Assembly (NCBI GenBank): GCA_963932465.1
Contig: OZ010787.1
Coordinates: 29,206,087-29,270,086 of the forward strand
Origin: Maratus speciosus
Taxonomy: Eukaryota > Arthropoda > Arachnida > Araneae > Salticidae
Direction: 5' to 3'
DNA: 64,000 nt
Shown here piece by piece: positions 1 to 11,005 of the stretch (the first letter of the stretch is position 1; each line of letters begins with the position of its first letter). Made by a program: the position numbers and the translations under genes. The notes under the pieces were generated by a model, which was not told the DNA's origin, ran no database searches, and saw only the letters and a program-made list of their open reading frames with translations.

Positions 1-780
1 TATTTTTTACATTTCGGCATTTAAAACTAATCACAATAAGTCGATATAAACACTAATCGAAGCTATAGCGCCACTGACACCTTCAACAATTAAATGCAAA
101 CTAATTGTCAAAATACTTTTGAGCTAAGGAGAAGTCATATTTCTTTGGTGGGGCCGAATGTAAACAAACAAGTTGAAACTTGATACATGTGAATAACTGC
201 AGTCATAGTATAAAAATAGCAAATAATTTTTGCAGTCATAGTGTTCTCAATTATAGGGAATATATTTTCTTTTATATTTTTATATTAAATAAAATAAGAG
301 AGCATATAAGGTTGTCAAAATACTTTTGAGCGCTACTGTATCATGGGGACATTAATCAGGATTTCGTGAAAAGTGAAATGATTCAGCACTGTATTTATAT
401 ACCCATTTTTTCTGACGTCAAAATGACGTATAAGGGGCATATATCATGGGGACATTAATCAGCGCCCCCATTTTGTTGATTTAGCTAAATATGTCAGTTT
501 TCAGAAATATATTTCAATATATATTAATCCAAATATATTTTTAATCTCTTTGAAATTTCCATAATATTATTACATACCTCTATATTCAGAATTAATAAAA
601 AAATATTCAGATATCATTTTTCATTAATATCTTAAATTGTTTAAATACCAAACTGCATAAATATCTTATTTGATACAGTTAATCATTCAAAAAAAATAAT
701 CATATAACATAATAAATGAAGTATAATTACGTACACATTTTAATTCAACATAATTTTGTGAAAATAGGATTTTTGGTAAA
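1..780. other. Non-coding AT-rich DNA with short direct repeats
   Basis: No coding signal is visible. TGTCAAAATACTTTTGAGC occurs at about 107 and again at about 314, and TCATGGGGACATTAATCAG at about 342 and 444. These look like remnants of an old duplicated repeat. No inverted termini or target duplication could be defined. Confidence 0.5.
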
Positions 781-1150
781 AGAAATATGTTATCGAACAT
801 GTTACATTTTCTTATTCATTTTAGTAATATAACTAGAAGCGTAGTGAAGTTGACATTAAACACTTGGCCCGTTTACTCCTCTCTTCGTTTAATCCAACTT
901 CTACTTTCCTCTAATGAGGAGAAGCAATTCAATGTCGAACAGAAAAAAAGCTTTACCTTCCACTTATCCAATTGATTACCTGAGATCTAATGGTCAAGAG
1001 GAATGCCGACATCATTAGTTGCGGAAACACGATAATAAAAGAAAGTGGAAAGAATACATTCAGCTAATATAAGGAAACTTGAGATGCGATCATTTGCATT
1101 TCCTTTCATTAATGGAATTCCTTTTACATTTTATAATGCCATAATTATGA
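780..1150. repeat. Interspersed repeat A, isolated copy
   Basis: This stretch matches the unit repeated at 5.5-9.5 kb and near 24.2 and 27.7 kb. The shared blocks include CAATTCAATGTCGAACA, TTATCCAATTGATTACCTG and CATTAGTTGCGGAAACACG. The short open frame at 787-975 lies inside this repeat and resembles no protein I know. The nature of the repeat is unknown; copies elsewhere contain a TTAACCCCTTCAGGGG-like segment, which hints at a piggyBac-type origin. Confidence 0.6.
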
Positions 1151-1195
1151 TAAAGCACTGAGAGATTCCGAAATTAAATTCGCGAGATTATCACT

Positions 1196-1229
1196 TTTTT
1201 TTTACACCCCCCCCCCCCAAAAAAAAAGA
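1196..1229. repeat. Homopolymer cluster (T)n-(C)n-(A)n
   Basis: A run of T, then about 13 C, then about 9 A. It is low-complexity DNA with no other feature. Confidence 0.85.
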
Positions 1230-1713
1230 ACTGAGCATTTATTAAACCTTAAATGCATAGTGATGTGATGCATATCTACATCAAGTTTTATTTAATTCTT
1301 AGCAACCAGTATAGTTATACAGAAATATTAATTCTGTAAAAATTACAAAAATATCAAGTTAAAATTCTATCATAAAATTTCTGGTGTCTAATCTTTAATA
1401 TAAGAGTAAAAAACATAATTCTAGAAAAATAATTTATGCATTTAACAGTAGAACTGCAGGCTATTTTACCCAAGTATTTTAAAAAGTGCTTCATACCAGA
1501 ATTTTTATTTAAATCTATTTAACTTACATAATTAGCAAATTGTTGTACTGAATGCATAAAATATATCTTATGAAGAAATTTCTGCTTCGTATCGACTATT
1601 ATCAATTTTTCAGGGGTCAAATGAATTATATTTGGCCACAGATTTGTTATCGTACATTCGTTTGTTCAAATATTTTATTAATTAGTCGTAATTTTAAATT
1701 AAAATTCTTCAGT

Positions 1714-1810
1714 TGCGCATGCGCAGTATATAAGTACAAGTCTGCCTTTTGAATGACGCGCTACTCAAGCGCAAAGTTGCTCGCTCGGTGAACTATCACA
1801 TCACAGGTAG
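1714..1810 (+). promoter_or_regulatory. Promoter-like site: NRF-1-type palindrome plus TATA box
   Basis: The palindrome TGCGCATGCGCA at 1714-1725 matches the consensus of the NRF-1/Ewg factor family and is followed after one base by TATATAAG at 1727-1734. A start would be expected about 25-30 bp downstream, near 1757-1765, where local GC rises. CACAG/GTAGAAG near 1802-1813 could be a splice donor, which would make a short non-coding first exon. Transcription is inference. The site could instead belong to a mobile element. Confidence 0.35.
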
Positions 1811-1814
1811 AAGT

Positions 1815-2360
1815 TGTTTTAAGTGCGTTTGCTATTCTATCGTACTGTAAAAAAGCTTTTTTTTCTTTCACAAAGTTAATATTATTTGGCTCTTTCAGCA
1901 TTATTAACAATTCAAAAATTTATTGCGTCAATATTAAGAGGTCATATGGTTTATTTCGAGGGTTTCATATTGTTTTTGGTCAAATTACACATAGAAGATA
2001 AACATATCATTAATATGAGGTTAAAAATAAAAGTTATGGTCTTATGAATTGCCAATAGTTACTTACGAAAATTGTTAATCTAGCATGTTAAGTTGTAGCT
2101 ACTTCTTTGAAAAAGTAAGATATCATAAATATAAAAACGCAAAACTACTTCTGCAAGATGAGAACTCAAATTCGAGACAATTGCGTATGCGTCAACTGCT
2201 TTTCGAACCTGTTCAATTTAGAAAAAAGTAAAACGAGTTTCTGGAAGCGTAGCGGCTTAAAGCAGCAGTTTAAAACTCTGAATTTTTGTGGCGGACACAG
2301 GTTCGAGCCAAACCCTGGCAAAATTTGTAATATTTTTGTCGATATATTATCGACATATAT
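1815..2360. other. Unassigned sequence upstream of the Tc1 element
   Basis: AT-rich DNA without recognised repeats. The open frame beginning at 2158 runs through the Tc1 left end and has no recognisable domain. Confidence 0.4.
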
Positions 2361-2606
2361 GCACTGGTGGGTAAAACTGAAGGACCACTGTTATTTGCAA
2401 CGATTGCAGTTAGAAATAGATCCGCAGCAGCACGTGTAAATTTGCATGAATGCGGAATGTACTCTGTTTTGTGAAACTTGTCCAAATTTTGTACTCCCGC
2501 TTTTGTCGACCACGTGACAGCAGAGAAAAGAGATTTTAGGCAATCGTCGGGCGCTGTGAGTTGTCATTAAATGTAAAAATAGAAACAGATGGAGTGAAGC
2601 TTGAAC

Positions 2607-3906
2607 ATGTCTTTGAGGCATCATTTAAATGATATTACTCGTGGTAGAATTATCGGAAAATTGGAACAAGGACGCAAAAAGAGAGATTTTGCCCGTGAAT
2701 TCAACATCGCACATAGTATTGTTTCTAAGCTATGGGCGGCATTCCAAAATAGTGAAATATGTACTAGTCGCACGGGAGGGGATCGTCCTAGCAGTACGAC
2801 ATCCCAGAGAATCTCTATATTGTTATTTCGGCAAAAAGGAACCGACGCAACACAACTGGTCAATTAGCAAATCAACTTTGCGCTGTCACAGGAAATAAAA
2901 TATCGCAGAAAACAGTTGTGTGTGTCCCAATCTCGAGAAGACAACGTACAGTTTACAGTGGTACCGCAAGCATCGCAATTGGACGGATGACGACTGGTCT
3001 ACCGTGCTGTTCTCAGATGAGGGTAAATTCAATATATCGCCTGATTGTAGGCGTAAAGTGATATGGCGCGAGGTTGGTAGTGCTTACTGTCGCGAAAATA
3101 TCCTAGAAAGAGATCGAAATGCGGCTTCGGGTATCATGGTGTGAGCAGGCATCATGTTTAACCCTCTCGCTGCTTAATTGTTTTATCAAAATAGCTTCAA
3201 AAATTGCGTACTTAACTCCTTTGCGACGAGCGTCTTTTAAGAATTTTTCTTCTTTTGACACCGGTTTTGCCAAACACAAACTTTCGTCTGATTTAATCGG
3301 GAAAATGCTGCGATTAGATAAGGCAAAATTTACAATAAAAAGTAACTGATTGGAGTCATCAAGGCGGGTTAATTAGACAGAGAAAAATGCATCCCCGATT
3401 AAATCTTCGGTTGTGCAAACTATGCTACTTTTAAGTTGGCCGAGATAATCTCGGGTTGCGCAGCGAGAGGGTTAATGGCCCCGGTTAATGGATTTCTATG
3501 TGCTTGACCAAGGGTCCATGACCGGTAGACGGTATATTGAAGACGTCCTGCTTCCACATGTTCGACCTTTCCGTGGTGCTGTTCTGCCAAAATTTTCGTT
3601 TTATGGACCATAACGCACCTTGTCATCGCACACAATCTGTACAAGATCGTCTTGAGGCCGAAGATATCCATCTCATAGACTGGCAGCACGTTTCTCTGAC
3701 ATGAATCCCATTGAAAATGTATGGGATGTCTTGGGGAGACGTATTGCTGCTCCACAATTTCCTCCCACAAACAAGGAAACCCTCATCCGTGGAGTGTAGA
3801 AGAATGTGGAAACTTGCCTCAACAGCTACTAAATCATGTTGTTCTGAGTATGCCACGCCGTTTTGAAAGTTGTCTCGCATTATACGGTGGTCACATCCCT
3901 TATTGA
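2607..3906 (+). pseudogene. Tc1-family transposase relic
   Basis: The frame opens with MSLRHHLNDITRGRIIGKLE, a Tc1 helix-turn-helix domain, continuing to about 2815. The middle is shortened and frameshifted. From 2920 it resumes with KHRNWTDDDWSTVLFSDEGK, containing the first catalytic aspartate (LFSDE). A TTAA MITE interrupts at 3158-3475. After it come DQGSMTGRRYIEDVLLPHVR, the second-Asp region in another frame near 3600, NPIENVWDVLGRRIAA with the catalytic Glu, and the C-terminal GGHIPY and stop. Several frameshifts and stops make it non-functional. A cut-and-paste DDE transposase is the established role of the family. The start at 2607 follows family alignment from memory. Confidence 0.88.
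3158..3475. mobile_element. piggyBac-type MITE inside the Tc1 transposase
   Basis: TTAA at 3158-3161 and 3472-3475 flank termini CCCTCTCGCTGC and GCAGCGAGAGGG, a perfect 12-bp inverted repeat. The interior is non-coding. A 15-bp palindrome, CCGAGATAATCTCGG, lies at 3440-3454, 17 bp inside the right TTAA. TTAA duplication and CCCTY ends are typical of piggyBac. It inserted after the Tc1 element was in place. Confidence 0.85.
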
Positions 3907-4159
3907 TATGGCACTGATGATTGTTAATTGTGAGTATTTTGCTTTTTTGTACAGTCATGTTTTCGGACAATATTCGCGTTTCAGAAAAACAACCTCTGGT
4001 AGTACCCTGTATACATCCTCTCAACGAAATTTTTATGTTAAATCCTGTGTAACATTCTGTTAATTCTATTGTTTGCTTCTTGAGCCACAATCTCACATAG
4101 ATTCACATTTACGTGTACATTTCTTCTTGGTCCTTAAGTTTTGTCCACCAGTGTATATT

Positions 4160-5390
4160 TCAATAATGACATATTTTATGAGGAAGAGAAGTCATAGGAT
4201 TTTTATTTTATTTATTTGAATGCTTTATAATTAAATAAAATTTAACACTCAATAATACTTTGAAAAAATAATGATTTTATATTTAAAATATTTAAGCTAA
4301 AATATTTTGCATGTGATTATCAATTAAATAAATTGAGATGATCTGCAATTTTCGTTATATTTTCTGACCAGTATCAAGAATATATATGTGTGTATGTCAG
4401 AAAGAAAAGTGTCATTCATTTGCGTAAAAAATAAAACGGAAAGAAAGAAAAGCCATAAAAGATATTACCTTTATATCCAGGTTTAATATTTAAAAAATGT
4501 TAAATGAATTTCAAGTAATTAAAAATATATATTATAAAACGTTAGCTGCATCAAATTTCAAATTTAGCTTTTTAGTGAATGATACAGATAAAAATAAAAT
4601 TCATGGCAGCTTTTAATGGTCGTGTAGTTTAAAAAATAAATAAATAAATGAAAACAAATACTGCTATTTTTTCAAAAAACAAAAAAGAGGTCGTAGTAAG
4701 TAAAAATAAATTCTGTACCCGTCCGTTTTAGGTATTTTTTGATAAAAAGCAAGTATAATTTGTTGTAAATTATAAACTTAAAATTATTTCACTTCATTGT
4801 ATATGTCAAACTGACAGCACCATCTATCGCCTTAAAGAAATAGGAATCACATTTGCAATATAGAAATTTGTCACGTAATTCGTCATTCAGCAATTAATTC
4901 AAAAGCAACTAATTAAAAATTGAACATGAAACTTCTAATGAAACATTCAAGTTATTTACTGTCAAATCTTGACGGGCACTATTTATTAATTTGCAATATT
5001 TTAGTATTACTTATATTGCAGGTCTGCAAAATAAGAAAAGGTTGTCGTATTATGCGAAAAATGTATCCCTGATTTTTTTTCGTTATTTTTCGTGTATTAT
5101 AATCCTTTTAGAGAATCATATAATATGTTTTAGAAACTAAATTTAAAAATCATACAATTATTATTACGGTTATTACGGAATTAGATTAAATTACGGTTAA
5201 GAAACGGTTAAGGTTAAATTACGGTTAATTAAGAATTAAATTACGGTTAAAAAATTCAAATTGCTTATTGGCACCACTTTTATGAAAAATAAATATTCAC
5301 CTTATTTAATGACAGTGTAAACGATACTAAAATATAGCCAATTTCACTATTTTATAAAACTGGTGAGAATCAAACAATTTGAGTAAAAGA
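4160..5390. other. Unassigned AT-rich DNA
   Basis: No coding region, inverted termini or recognised repeat, apart from a short run of TTACGGTTA-like repetitions near 5160-5250. Nothing else noted. Confidence 0.5.
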
Positions 5391-5395
5391 CACAG

Positions 5396-5432
5396 CCCGA
5401 GAATATGACGGGAGCGAGAATTAAGGGGTTAA
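5396..5432. other. Possible lone piggyBac-type terminus
   Basis: Read on the minus strand, TTAACCCCTTAATTCTCG is followed by the imperfect palindrome CCCGAGAATATGACGGG (5396-5412), 16 bp from the TTAA at 5429-5432. The arrangement matches other TTAA ends in this window. No partner end was found. Confidence 0.35.
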
Positions 5433-5639
5433 ATCAATTTTAAGTTTTTGAAGGATGGTAGGATCATACATATCCCGCTTTATTTTAATCCCAAACCGAA
5501 ACAATAACACTGAAAATTTTGCTTTCGTAATGCACGTGAAGAAAAGCTTTTACATATTTCCAAATAAATTTGTTCGTAAATCCTGGTGTCAATCATTAAT
5601 TTCAATATTTTTTCGACAGAAGTATTTTACACCTGAAGC

Positions 5640-5831
5640 AAGGCTGCCAGTTTTGCTCTCATTTTTATTCGGAACTTCTGAATCCACATTGGAAATTACT
5701 AAAGATGAATTTTTACTTTAAGTAATCACAAATTCTTTGACATTCATTAAATCAGGAAAATCTGTTCATATTTTCTGTTATGAATTTAGAATTCCTCAAT
5801 AAATAGGGAGGACACACTGGCAACCCTTACC
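5640..5831. mobile_element. Short hAT-like MITE in repeat A
   Basis: The insertion is defined by comparison with the uninterrupted unit near 8897, where CCTGAAGGGG is continuous. Ends are CAAGGCTGCCAG and, reverse-complemented, TAAGGGTTGCCAG. Flanks ACCTGAAG and CCTTGAAG could be a decayed 8-bp target duplication. Part of the frame at 5455-5721 runs into it and is not a gene. Confidence 0.5.
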
Positions 5832-6398
5832 TTGAAGGGGTTAATGAATACATAAATTTTAGATTTCATATTACTATGATACGTATTTTGTAATAAATGT
5901 TCGAAAATGAAGAGGAATAAATTTCTGTACAATAATTTTTGTTAATTAATAAATGGAGACAAGGTTTAAATATGTTTCAAGTTAAGTAATATGTAACTCA
6001 AAAGGGACATTTATTTACTGTATTGGGTGAAATTTGCGATAATTAATTAAAAAAAATAATTATGTTTTGAAAATATTACATTATAATTTATTTAATAGAA
6101 TAACTACAAGCATAGTGAAATTGATATGGAACACTTAACTCGGGTACTCCTCTCTTCATTTAATGTAACTTCTACTTTTCTCTATCGACGAGAATCAATT
6201 CAATGTCGAACAAAAAAGGAATCTTTTCCTTCCGCTTATCCAATTAATTTCCTGAAATCTACATTTTTGCGAAAGAAGTATTTTATCCCTGAACGGGTAA
6301 ATGATTGCATACATTCTAAATTTCATATTATTATTATACATGTTTTCTAATACATATTCAAAAATGAAGAGGAATTACTGGAGAATATTTTTTTATTA

Positions 6399-7946
6399 GC
6401 TCACAGGCTATCAAAGCCTGAGAGCTAATGTGCCCGCCCGTTCTGTATGTATGTATGTATGTATGTATGTATGTATGTACGTACGTACGTATGTACGTAA
6501 CGCAATAACTCTTGATAGAAACATCCGATTTGCTTCAAACTTTTTTTCCTAGGTTCACCGTGATAAGGCGCTTCCCTGATTAGTTTTTGGAGTTCATTGG
6601 TTAAGGATAAAGGGGGAAAAACGGGGTTAGTCCACACCCCACCCCCTTAATTCAGATAAATGGGTTTTTCATGCAGAATGATTCGATTTGCTCCGAATTT
6701 GATATACCGGTTTATTATGTTAAGGAACATCCCTGATTAGTTTTGGGAGTTCATTGGTTAAGGATAAAGGGGAAAAACGGGGTTAGTCCACACCCCTTAA
6801 TTTAGATAAATGTGTTTTTCATGCAGAATGATTCGATTTGCTCCGAATTTGGTATAGCTGTTTATTATGTTAAGGAACTTCCCTGATTAGTTTTGGGGGT
6901 TCATCGGTTAAGGGTAAAGGGGGGAAAACGGGGTTAGTCCAACCCCCTTAATTCAGATAAATGGGTTTTTCATGCAGAATCATTCAATTTGCTCCGAATT
7001 TGGTATACCGGTTTATTATGTTAAGGAACTTCCCTGATTAGTTTTGGGAGTTCATTGGTTAAGGATAAAGGGGGAAAAACGGGGTTAGTGCACCCCCCTT
7101 AATTCAGATAAATGTGTTTTTCATGCAGAATGATTCGATTTGCTCCGAATTTGGTATAGCGGTTTATTATGTTAAGCAATTTCCCTGATTAGTTTTGGGG
7201 GTTCATTGGTTAAGGGTAAAGGGGGGAAAACGGGGTTAGTCCATCCCCCTTAATTCAGATAAATGGGTTTTTCATGCAGAATCATTCAATTTGCTCCGAA
7301 TTTATTATACCGGTTTATTATGTTAAGGAACTTCCCTGATTAGTTTTGGGGGTTCATTGGTTAAGGATAAAAGGGGAAAAGGGGGGTTAGTCCACCCCCT
7401 TAATTCAGATAAATGGTTTTTTCATGCAGAATCATTCGATTTGCTCCGAATTTGGTATACCGGTTTATTATGTTAAGGAACTTCCCTGATTAGTTTTGGG
7501 GTTCATTGGTTAAGGGTAAAGGGGGAAAAGGGAGGTTAGCCCGCCCCTCTTAATTTAGATAAATGGGTTTTTCATGCAGAATGATTCGATTTGCTCCGAA
7601 GTTGGTATACCTGTTTATTATGTTAAGGAGCTTCCCTGATTCGTTTTGGCGATTAATTGGTTAAGGATAAAGGGGGGTTAGTCGACCCCCTTAATTTAGA
7701 TAAATGTTTTTTTTTTTTTGCAAGATTATTCGATTTGCTCCAAGTTTGGTATACCGGTTTATTATGATAAGGAGCTTCCCTGATTAGATTTGGAGGTTCA
7801 CTGGTTAAGTATAAAGGGGGAAACGGGGGCTAATTCCCCTTCACTTATTTTTTTGAGGGGCATTATCCTTTAAAATAAGAGTATAATATACAATTAGTGT
7901 GAATAGTCTGTGAGCTCAATGCCATCAGTTTAGCTGGGCACTTTTC
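6399..7946. mobile_element. Minisatellite-bearing element in repeat A
   Basis: TTTTTTATTA at 6389-6398 and again at 7947-7956 looks like a 10-bp target duplication, and the flanking repeat A resumes on each side. The left part has a small hairpin (CAGGCTATCAAAGCCTG), then a (GTAT)n run, then about nine units of 150-151 bp. Each unit carries GATTCGATTTGCTCCGAA, TTCCCTGATTAG and GGGGTTAGTCC. Starts of CATGCAGAAT fall at 6670, 6820, 6971, 7122, 7273, 7423 and 7573. AGCTCACAG near the left end and CTGTGAGCT near 7910 are inverted. No protein is encoded. Class uncertain; the 10-bp duplication would suit a Mutator-like element. Confidence 0.7.
6444..6498. repeat. (GTAT)n/(GTAC)n microsatellite
   Basis: About thirteen tetranucleotide units, GTAT with some GTAC, precede the minisatellite. 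Confidence 0.95.
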
Positions 7947-8076
7947 TTTTTTATTAAGTTATAAATGGAGACAAGGATTAGATATTTTTTAAGCTATGTA
8001 ATATACAATTAAAAAGGTGCATTTATTTAATATATTGGGCGAAAGGTGCGATATTTGATAAAAAAAATAATTACCG

Positions 8077-8430
8077 TACCGTAATTTCCGGCGTATAATA
8101 CGCAGATCAAACAATTCTCTTTGGAAACAAGAAATTTTATTTTATTCAGTAATTAAAGCTAAATAATTGCTGCGATGTAAATGTTACATGTTATTAAAAA
8201 AATTTCTGGTTCGAACATGACTGTTTGATCCGCAGATTGTACGCCGGATATTACGGTAATTTTCGGCATATAATCCGCGGATCAAACAATCATGTTTCGA
8301 CCCAGAATTTTTTAAAAATAAAATGTAACTTGTTGGATCGCAGAAAATATTTGTTTTCAATTATTGAATAAAATTTCTGGGTCCAAACAGAATTGTTTGA
8401 TCTGCAGATTATACGCCGGAAATTACGGTA
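8077..8430. mobile_element. Two fused palindromic MITEs with TACCGTAATTTCCGG ends
   Basis: TACCGTAATTTCCGGCG begins at 8077 and its reverse complement ends at 8430. A third terminus, pointing both ways, sits at about 8240-8270 (GCCGGATATTACGGTAATTT). The stretch is therefore two short elements of about 180 bp sharing a central end. Subterminal AGATCAAACAATTCT-type segments are also inverted. Repeat A continues on both sides, suggesting a TA-rich target. No coding capacity. Confidence 0.65.
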
Positions 8431-8542
8431 CGTTTTGAAAATATTGCATTTTATTTTATTTAATAAAATAACTACAAACATAAGGAAATTGGTATAGAAC
8501 ACTTAACTCGGGCACGCCTGTCTTCGTTTAGTACAACTTCTC

Positions 8543-8771
8543 ATACTTCCCAACTTCCGACTTAACTTCCGTGAAATGTAAGTCAACTTACACCAGGTGA
8601 AACAGGTTTCTCACCGGAAACAAATATTAGACTTATCATTAGCTATTTAATTTCGTGTTTCTACGTGGAACTGGCTTGATACAATTTCTTTTAAAAAATT
8701 CTGGTTTGAAATATAACCTGGTTTAAATTAACTTATGTTTTACGGAAATTAAGTCGGAAGTTAGTAGGTAT
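8543..8771. mobile_element. MITE with AACTTCCGACTTAA termini in repeat A
   Basis: TACTTCCCAACTTCCGACTT near the left end is inverted as AAGTCGGAAGTTAGTAGGTA at the right. The repeat A text (ACAACTTCT...TTTTCTCT) is split exactly here. The interior is non-coding. Target duplication is uncertain (ACTTCT versus ACTTCA). Confidence 0.6.
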
Positions 8772-9817
8772 GACTTCAGCTTTTCTCTAAAGACGAGAAT
8801 CAATTCAATGTCGAACAGAAAAAAAAACTTTTCCTTCCGTTTATCGAATTGATTACTCGATATCTACATTTTGGGACAGAAGTATTTTACCCCTGAAGGG
8901 GTTAATGATTGCATACTTTCTAATTTTAATATTAGTAAAATACATATCATTCAATTTATTCATCTTCATTTTTGAACATTTATTAGAAAAATAAATGCAG
9001 AAAATGAAGACGAATAAATTATAGTAGAATAATTTTTGTTAGTTTATAAATGGAGTGAAGGTTTAAATATGTTTCAAGCTATGCAATATGCAATTCAAAA
9101 GGAGTATTAACTTAATACATTGAGTGAAAAATGCGATATTTGATTAAAAATTAATCATAGTTGAAAATATTACATTGTAATTCATTTAATAGAATAAGTA
9201 CAAACATGGTGAAGTTGATATGGAACACTTAACTCTGGTACTCCTCTCTTCGTTTATTACAACTTTAACTTTTCTCTAACGACGAAAATCAATTCAATGT
9301 CGAACAAAAAAATTCTTTTCCTTCCGCTTATCCAATTGATTACCTGAGATCTAATGATCAATAGAAAAGTCGACATCATTAGCTGCGGAAACACAATAAT
9401 AAAATAAAGAAGAAAGAATACAGACAACGATAAAAGGGAATCTTTAGTTGCGATTTTTTGCATTTCTTTTAATTCGTGTAAATTCTTATGAAAAGTGTAG
9501 CGCCGCATTAATTCTTCTTCGTACATAATCAAAAATTTATTTCATCAAATAAAGCAATCATGACTTTTTAAAAGCAGTAGTATAAACATTAAAATATATG
9601 TAATATTACACGATAAATATTTTTTTAATCCTTTTGGCAGGAAACCCGGCTGAAAAAAATATATGAATTTTCCGTCTATCTAAGAATGATAAATGTTTTA
9701 TAAGAAGCCTAATAACTATAGATTTAATAAATAAGCTACGGTGAACGAATTGATACCTAATTCAACATCATCATTATATATTTTTTCTAATCAGTGTTTA
9801 AATAGTACGATAAATTA

Positions 9818-10410
9818 CACAGGCCTTCGATGAAAAAAATACAAGGTTATTGATAGCTCAACTTTATCTATTTTTTGGTGCTAATTAAAAAACAAATAAT
9901 GGAAAAATTCTATCACGTCACATTTTCTTTAAAAATATTGGGTCGATTGGAAAGTTTGTCGTGTTGGAAAAATCAATTCATATCGGTAAATTCTGCCAGG
10001 TAATTATAAGACATTAGATATCGGAATCACTGTCTAATAATTAAATGATAGAATTTTCCGATACGAATTGATTTTCCCAACACGATACAACATTCCGATA
10101 GACCCAGTTGTTTTAAACCATTTAAACCTATAGCAAAATAATCGATAACTGAAAAATCAATTTGCCTCACCGAGGATCGATTTTTTTTACATAGATTTAC
10201 ATGGATAAAATCACTGTTGCCAGATAGCACATGCAAAATTGTCCAAAATTGTCCTTTTCATTTTAGCAAAAATATCGATATCGATGTTACAAAAAATTCT
10301 GATGTGATGGGGAAAATGGAGGTCATTTTCGAAATCAGCCACCAAAAAACATAAAAATCAGCGAAAACTTCTCTTGTATTTTTCAAAAACTTCCATTTCG
10401 CAGGCCTGTG
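9818..10410. mobile_element. Palindromic element with CACAGGCCT termini
   Basis: Left CACAGGCCTTCGATGAAAAA and the reverse complement of the right, CACAGGCCTGCGAAATG, both lead into AAAAATACAAG. Inside, arms of about 75 bp at 9948-10108 (TGGGTCGATTGGAAAG... and its inverse, including TCGTGTTGGAAAAATCAATT) fold around a short loop. No transposase is seen. No target duplication is clear. Confidence 0.5.
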
Positions 10411-10437
10411 TTATTACAGTGAACTGTCACTTATATG

Positions 10438-10674
10438 GCCCCACGTGTGGCCGAGAGGTTCTGCTCTCGAAGCTGGTAGACGGGAGGTGCTGGGTACGAT
10501 CCCAATCCCGCCCGTCGGCCTAATCGTTCGGAGTTTTCGTGGTTTTCTTCGAACCTTGGTTTTCCAAGCTTTAATAAGGGTTAGGTTCCCTTAGAAAGAC
10601 ATCCACGGAAGGCACCCCCCCTTAGGGCCCATATCCCACGTGCTGATAATTGTTCGACATAAATACAACCAACT
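10438..10674 (+). mobile_element. tRNA-derived SINE, copy 1
   Basis: Polymerase III box A-like TGGCCGAGAGG and box B-like GGGTACGATCC (canonical GGTTCGAACCC in copy 2) sit about 45 bp apart, as in class II tRNAs. A non-tRNA body follows (TCGGAGTTTTCGTGGTTTTC). A perfect 10-bp target duplication, CACTTATATG, flanks it at 10428-10437 and 10675-10684. Two further copies lie at 57.9 kb (+) and 39.6 kb (-). Retroposition by LINE machinery is the family's established route. Confidence 0.85.
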
Positions 10675-10845
10675 CACTTATATGCGATGTATCGATATTA
10701 ATGTCGGTACCACTTTTTCTGAAAAGAAAAATTCTGCTTATATATCCCTAGATAAAATATTGCAAAAAATTTTCTTCAGAAATAGTGGTACGAAAAAAAT
10801 ATTTTTGTACGTTGCGTATAAGTGAGAGATCAGTGTATCGAAGTA

Positions 10846-11005
10846 CAGTAAAACCTCCCTATGAGACCACCTCTATTAAGCGACCACCTCCCTGAACGAC
10901 CATTTTTTTATGGAACGAAATTTATTATCATAGGCTCAATACTAATTATACCTCCATTCAGAGACCATCTCAGTTAAACTCCCTCCATAAGCGACCGATT
11001 TCGTA
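10846..11005 (+). mobile_element. pogo/Tigger-like terminus (fragment)
   Basis: ACAGTAAAACCTCCCTATGA followed by GACCACCTC and two further GACCA repeats is the typical terminal and subterminal pattern of pogo/Tigger elements. No transposase or opposite end is recognised, so this is a fragment or a decayed MITE. Confidence 0.5.

Larger units (their letters stand above)
2362..4153 (+). mobile_element. Tc1/mariner element, decayed, both ends present
   Basis: The left end CACTGGTGGGTAAAACTGAA at 2362 and the reverse complement of the right end, CACTGGTGGACAAAACTTAA (ending at 4153), form terminal inverted repeats that continue into GGACCA. A TA follows the right end; the left flank is TG, a likely decayed TA. 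Without the 318-bp TTAA insertion and its duplicated site the element is about 1.48 kb, rather short for a Tc1 element, which fits internal deletions. It encloses a Tc1-type transposase relic on the same strand. Confidence 0.85.
5500..9540. repeat. Tandem array of interspersed repeat A (three to four units)
   Basis: A unit of roughly 0.5 kb recurs in the same order at about 5500-5950, 5950-6380, 7960-8950 and 9000-9540. Diagnostic blocks are AATAAATGGAGACAAGGTTT, GGTTTAAATATGTTTCAAG, AACTACAAACATAGTGAA, CAATTCAATGTCGAACA and CCCCTGAAGGGGTTAATG. Units differ in length mainly because of four separate insertions, listed individually. No long open frame is shared between units, so coding potential is not supported. 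Confidence 0.7.

Noticed and set aside
3420..4096. Minus-strand frames of 116 and 157 residues
   Set aside because: They are antisense to the Tc1 transposase relic and show no domain of their own.
6399..7946. CRISPR array from regularly spaced repeats
   Set aside because: Units of 150 bp are contiguous without variable spacers, and the sequence is eukaryotic; it is a minisatellite.
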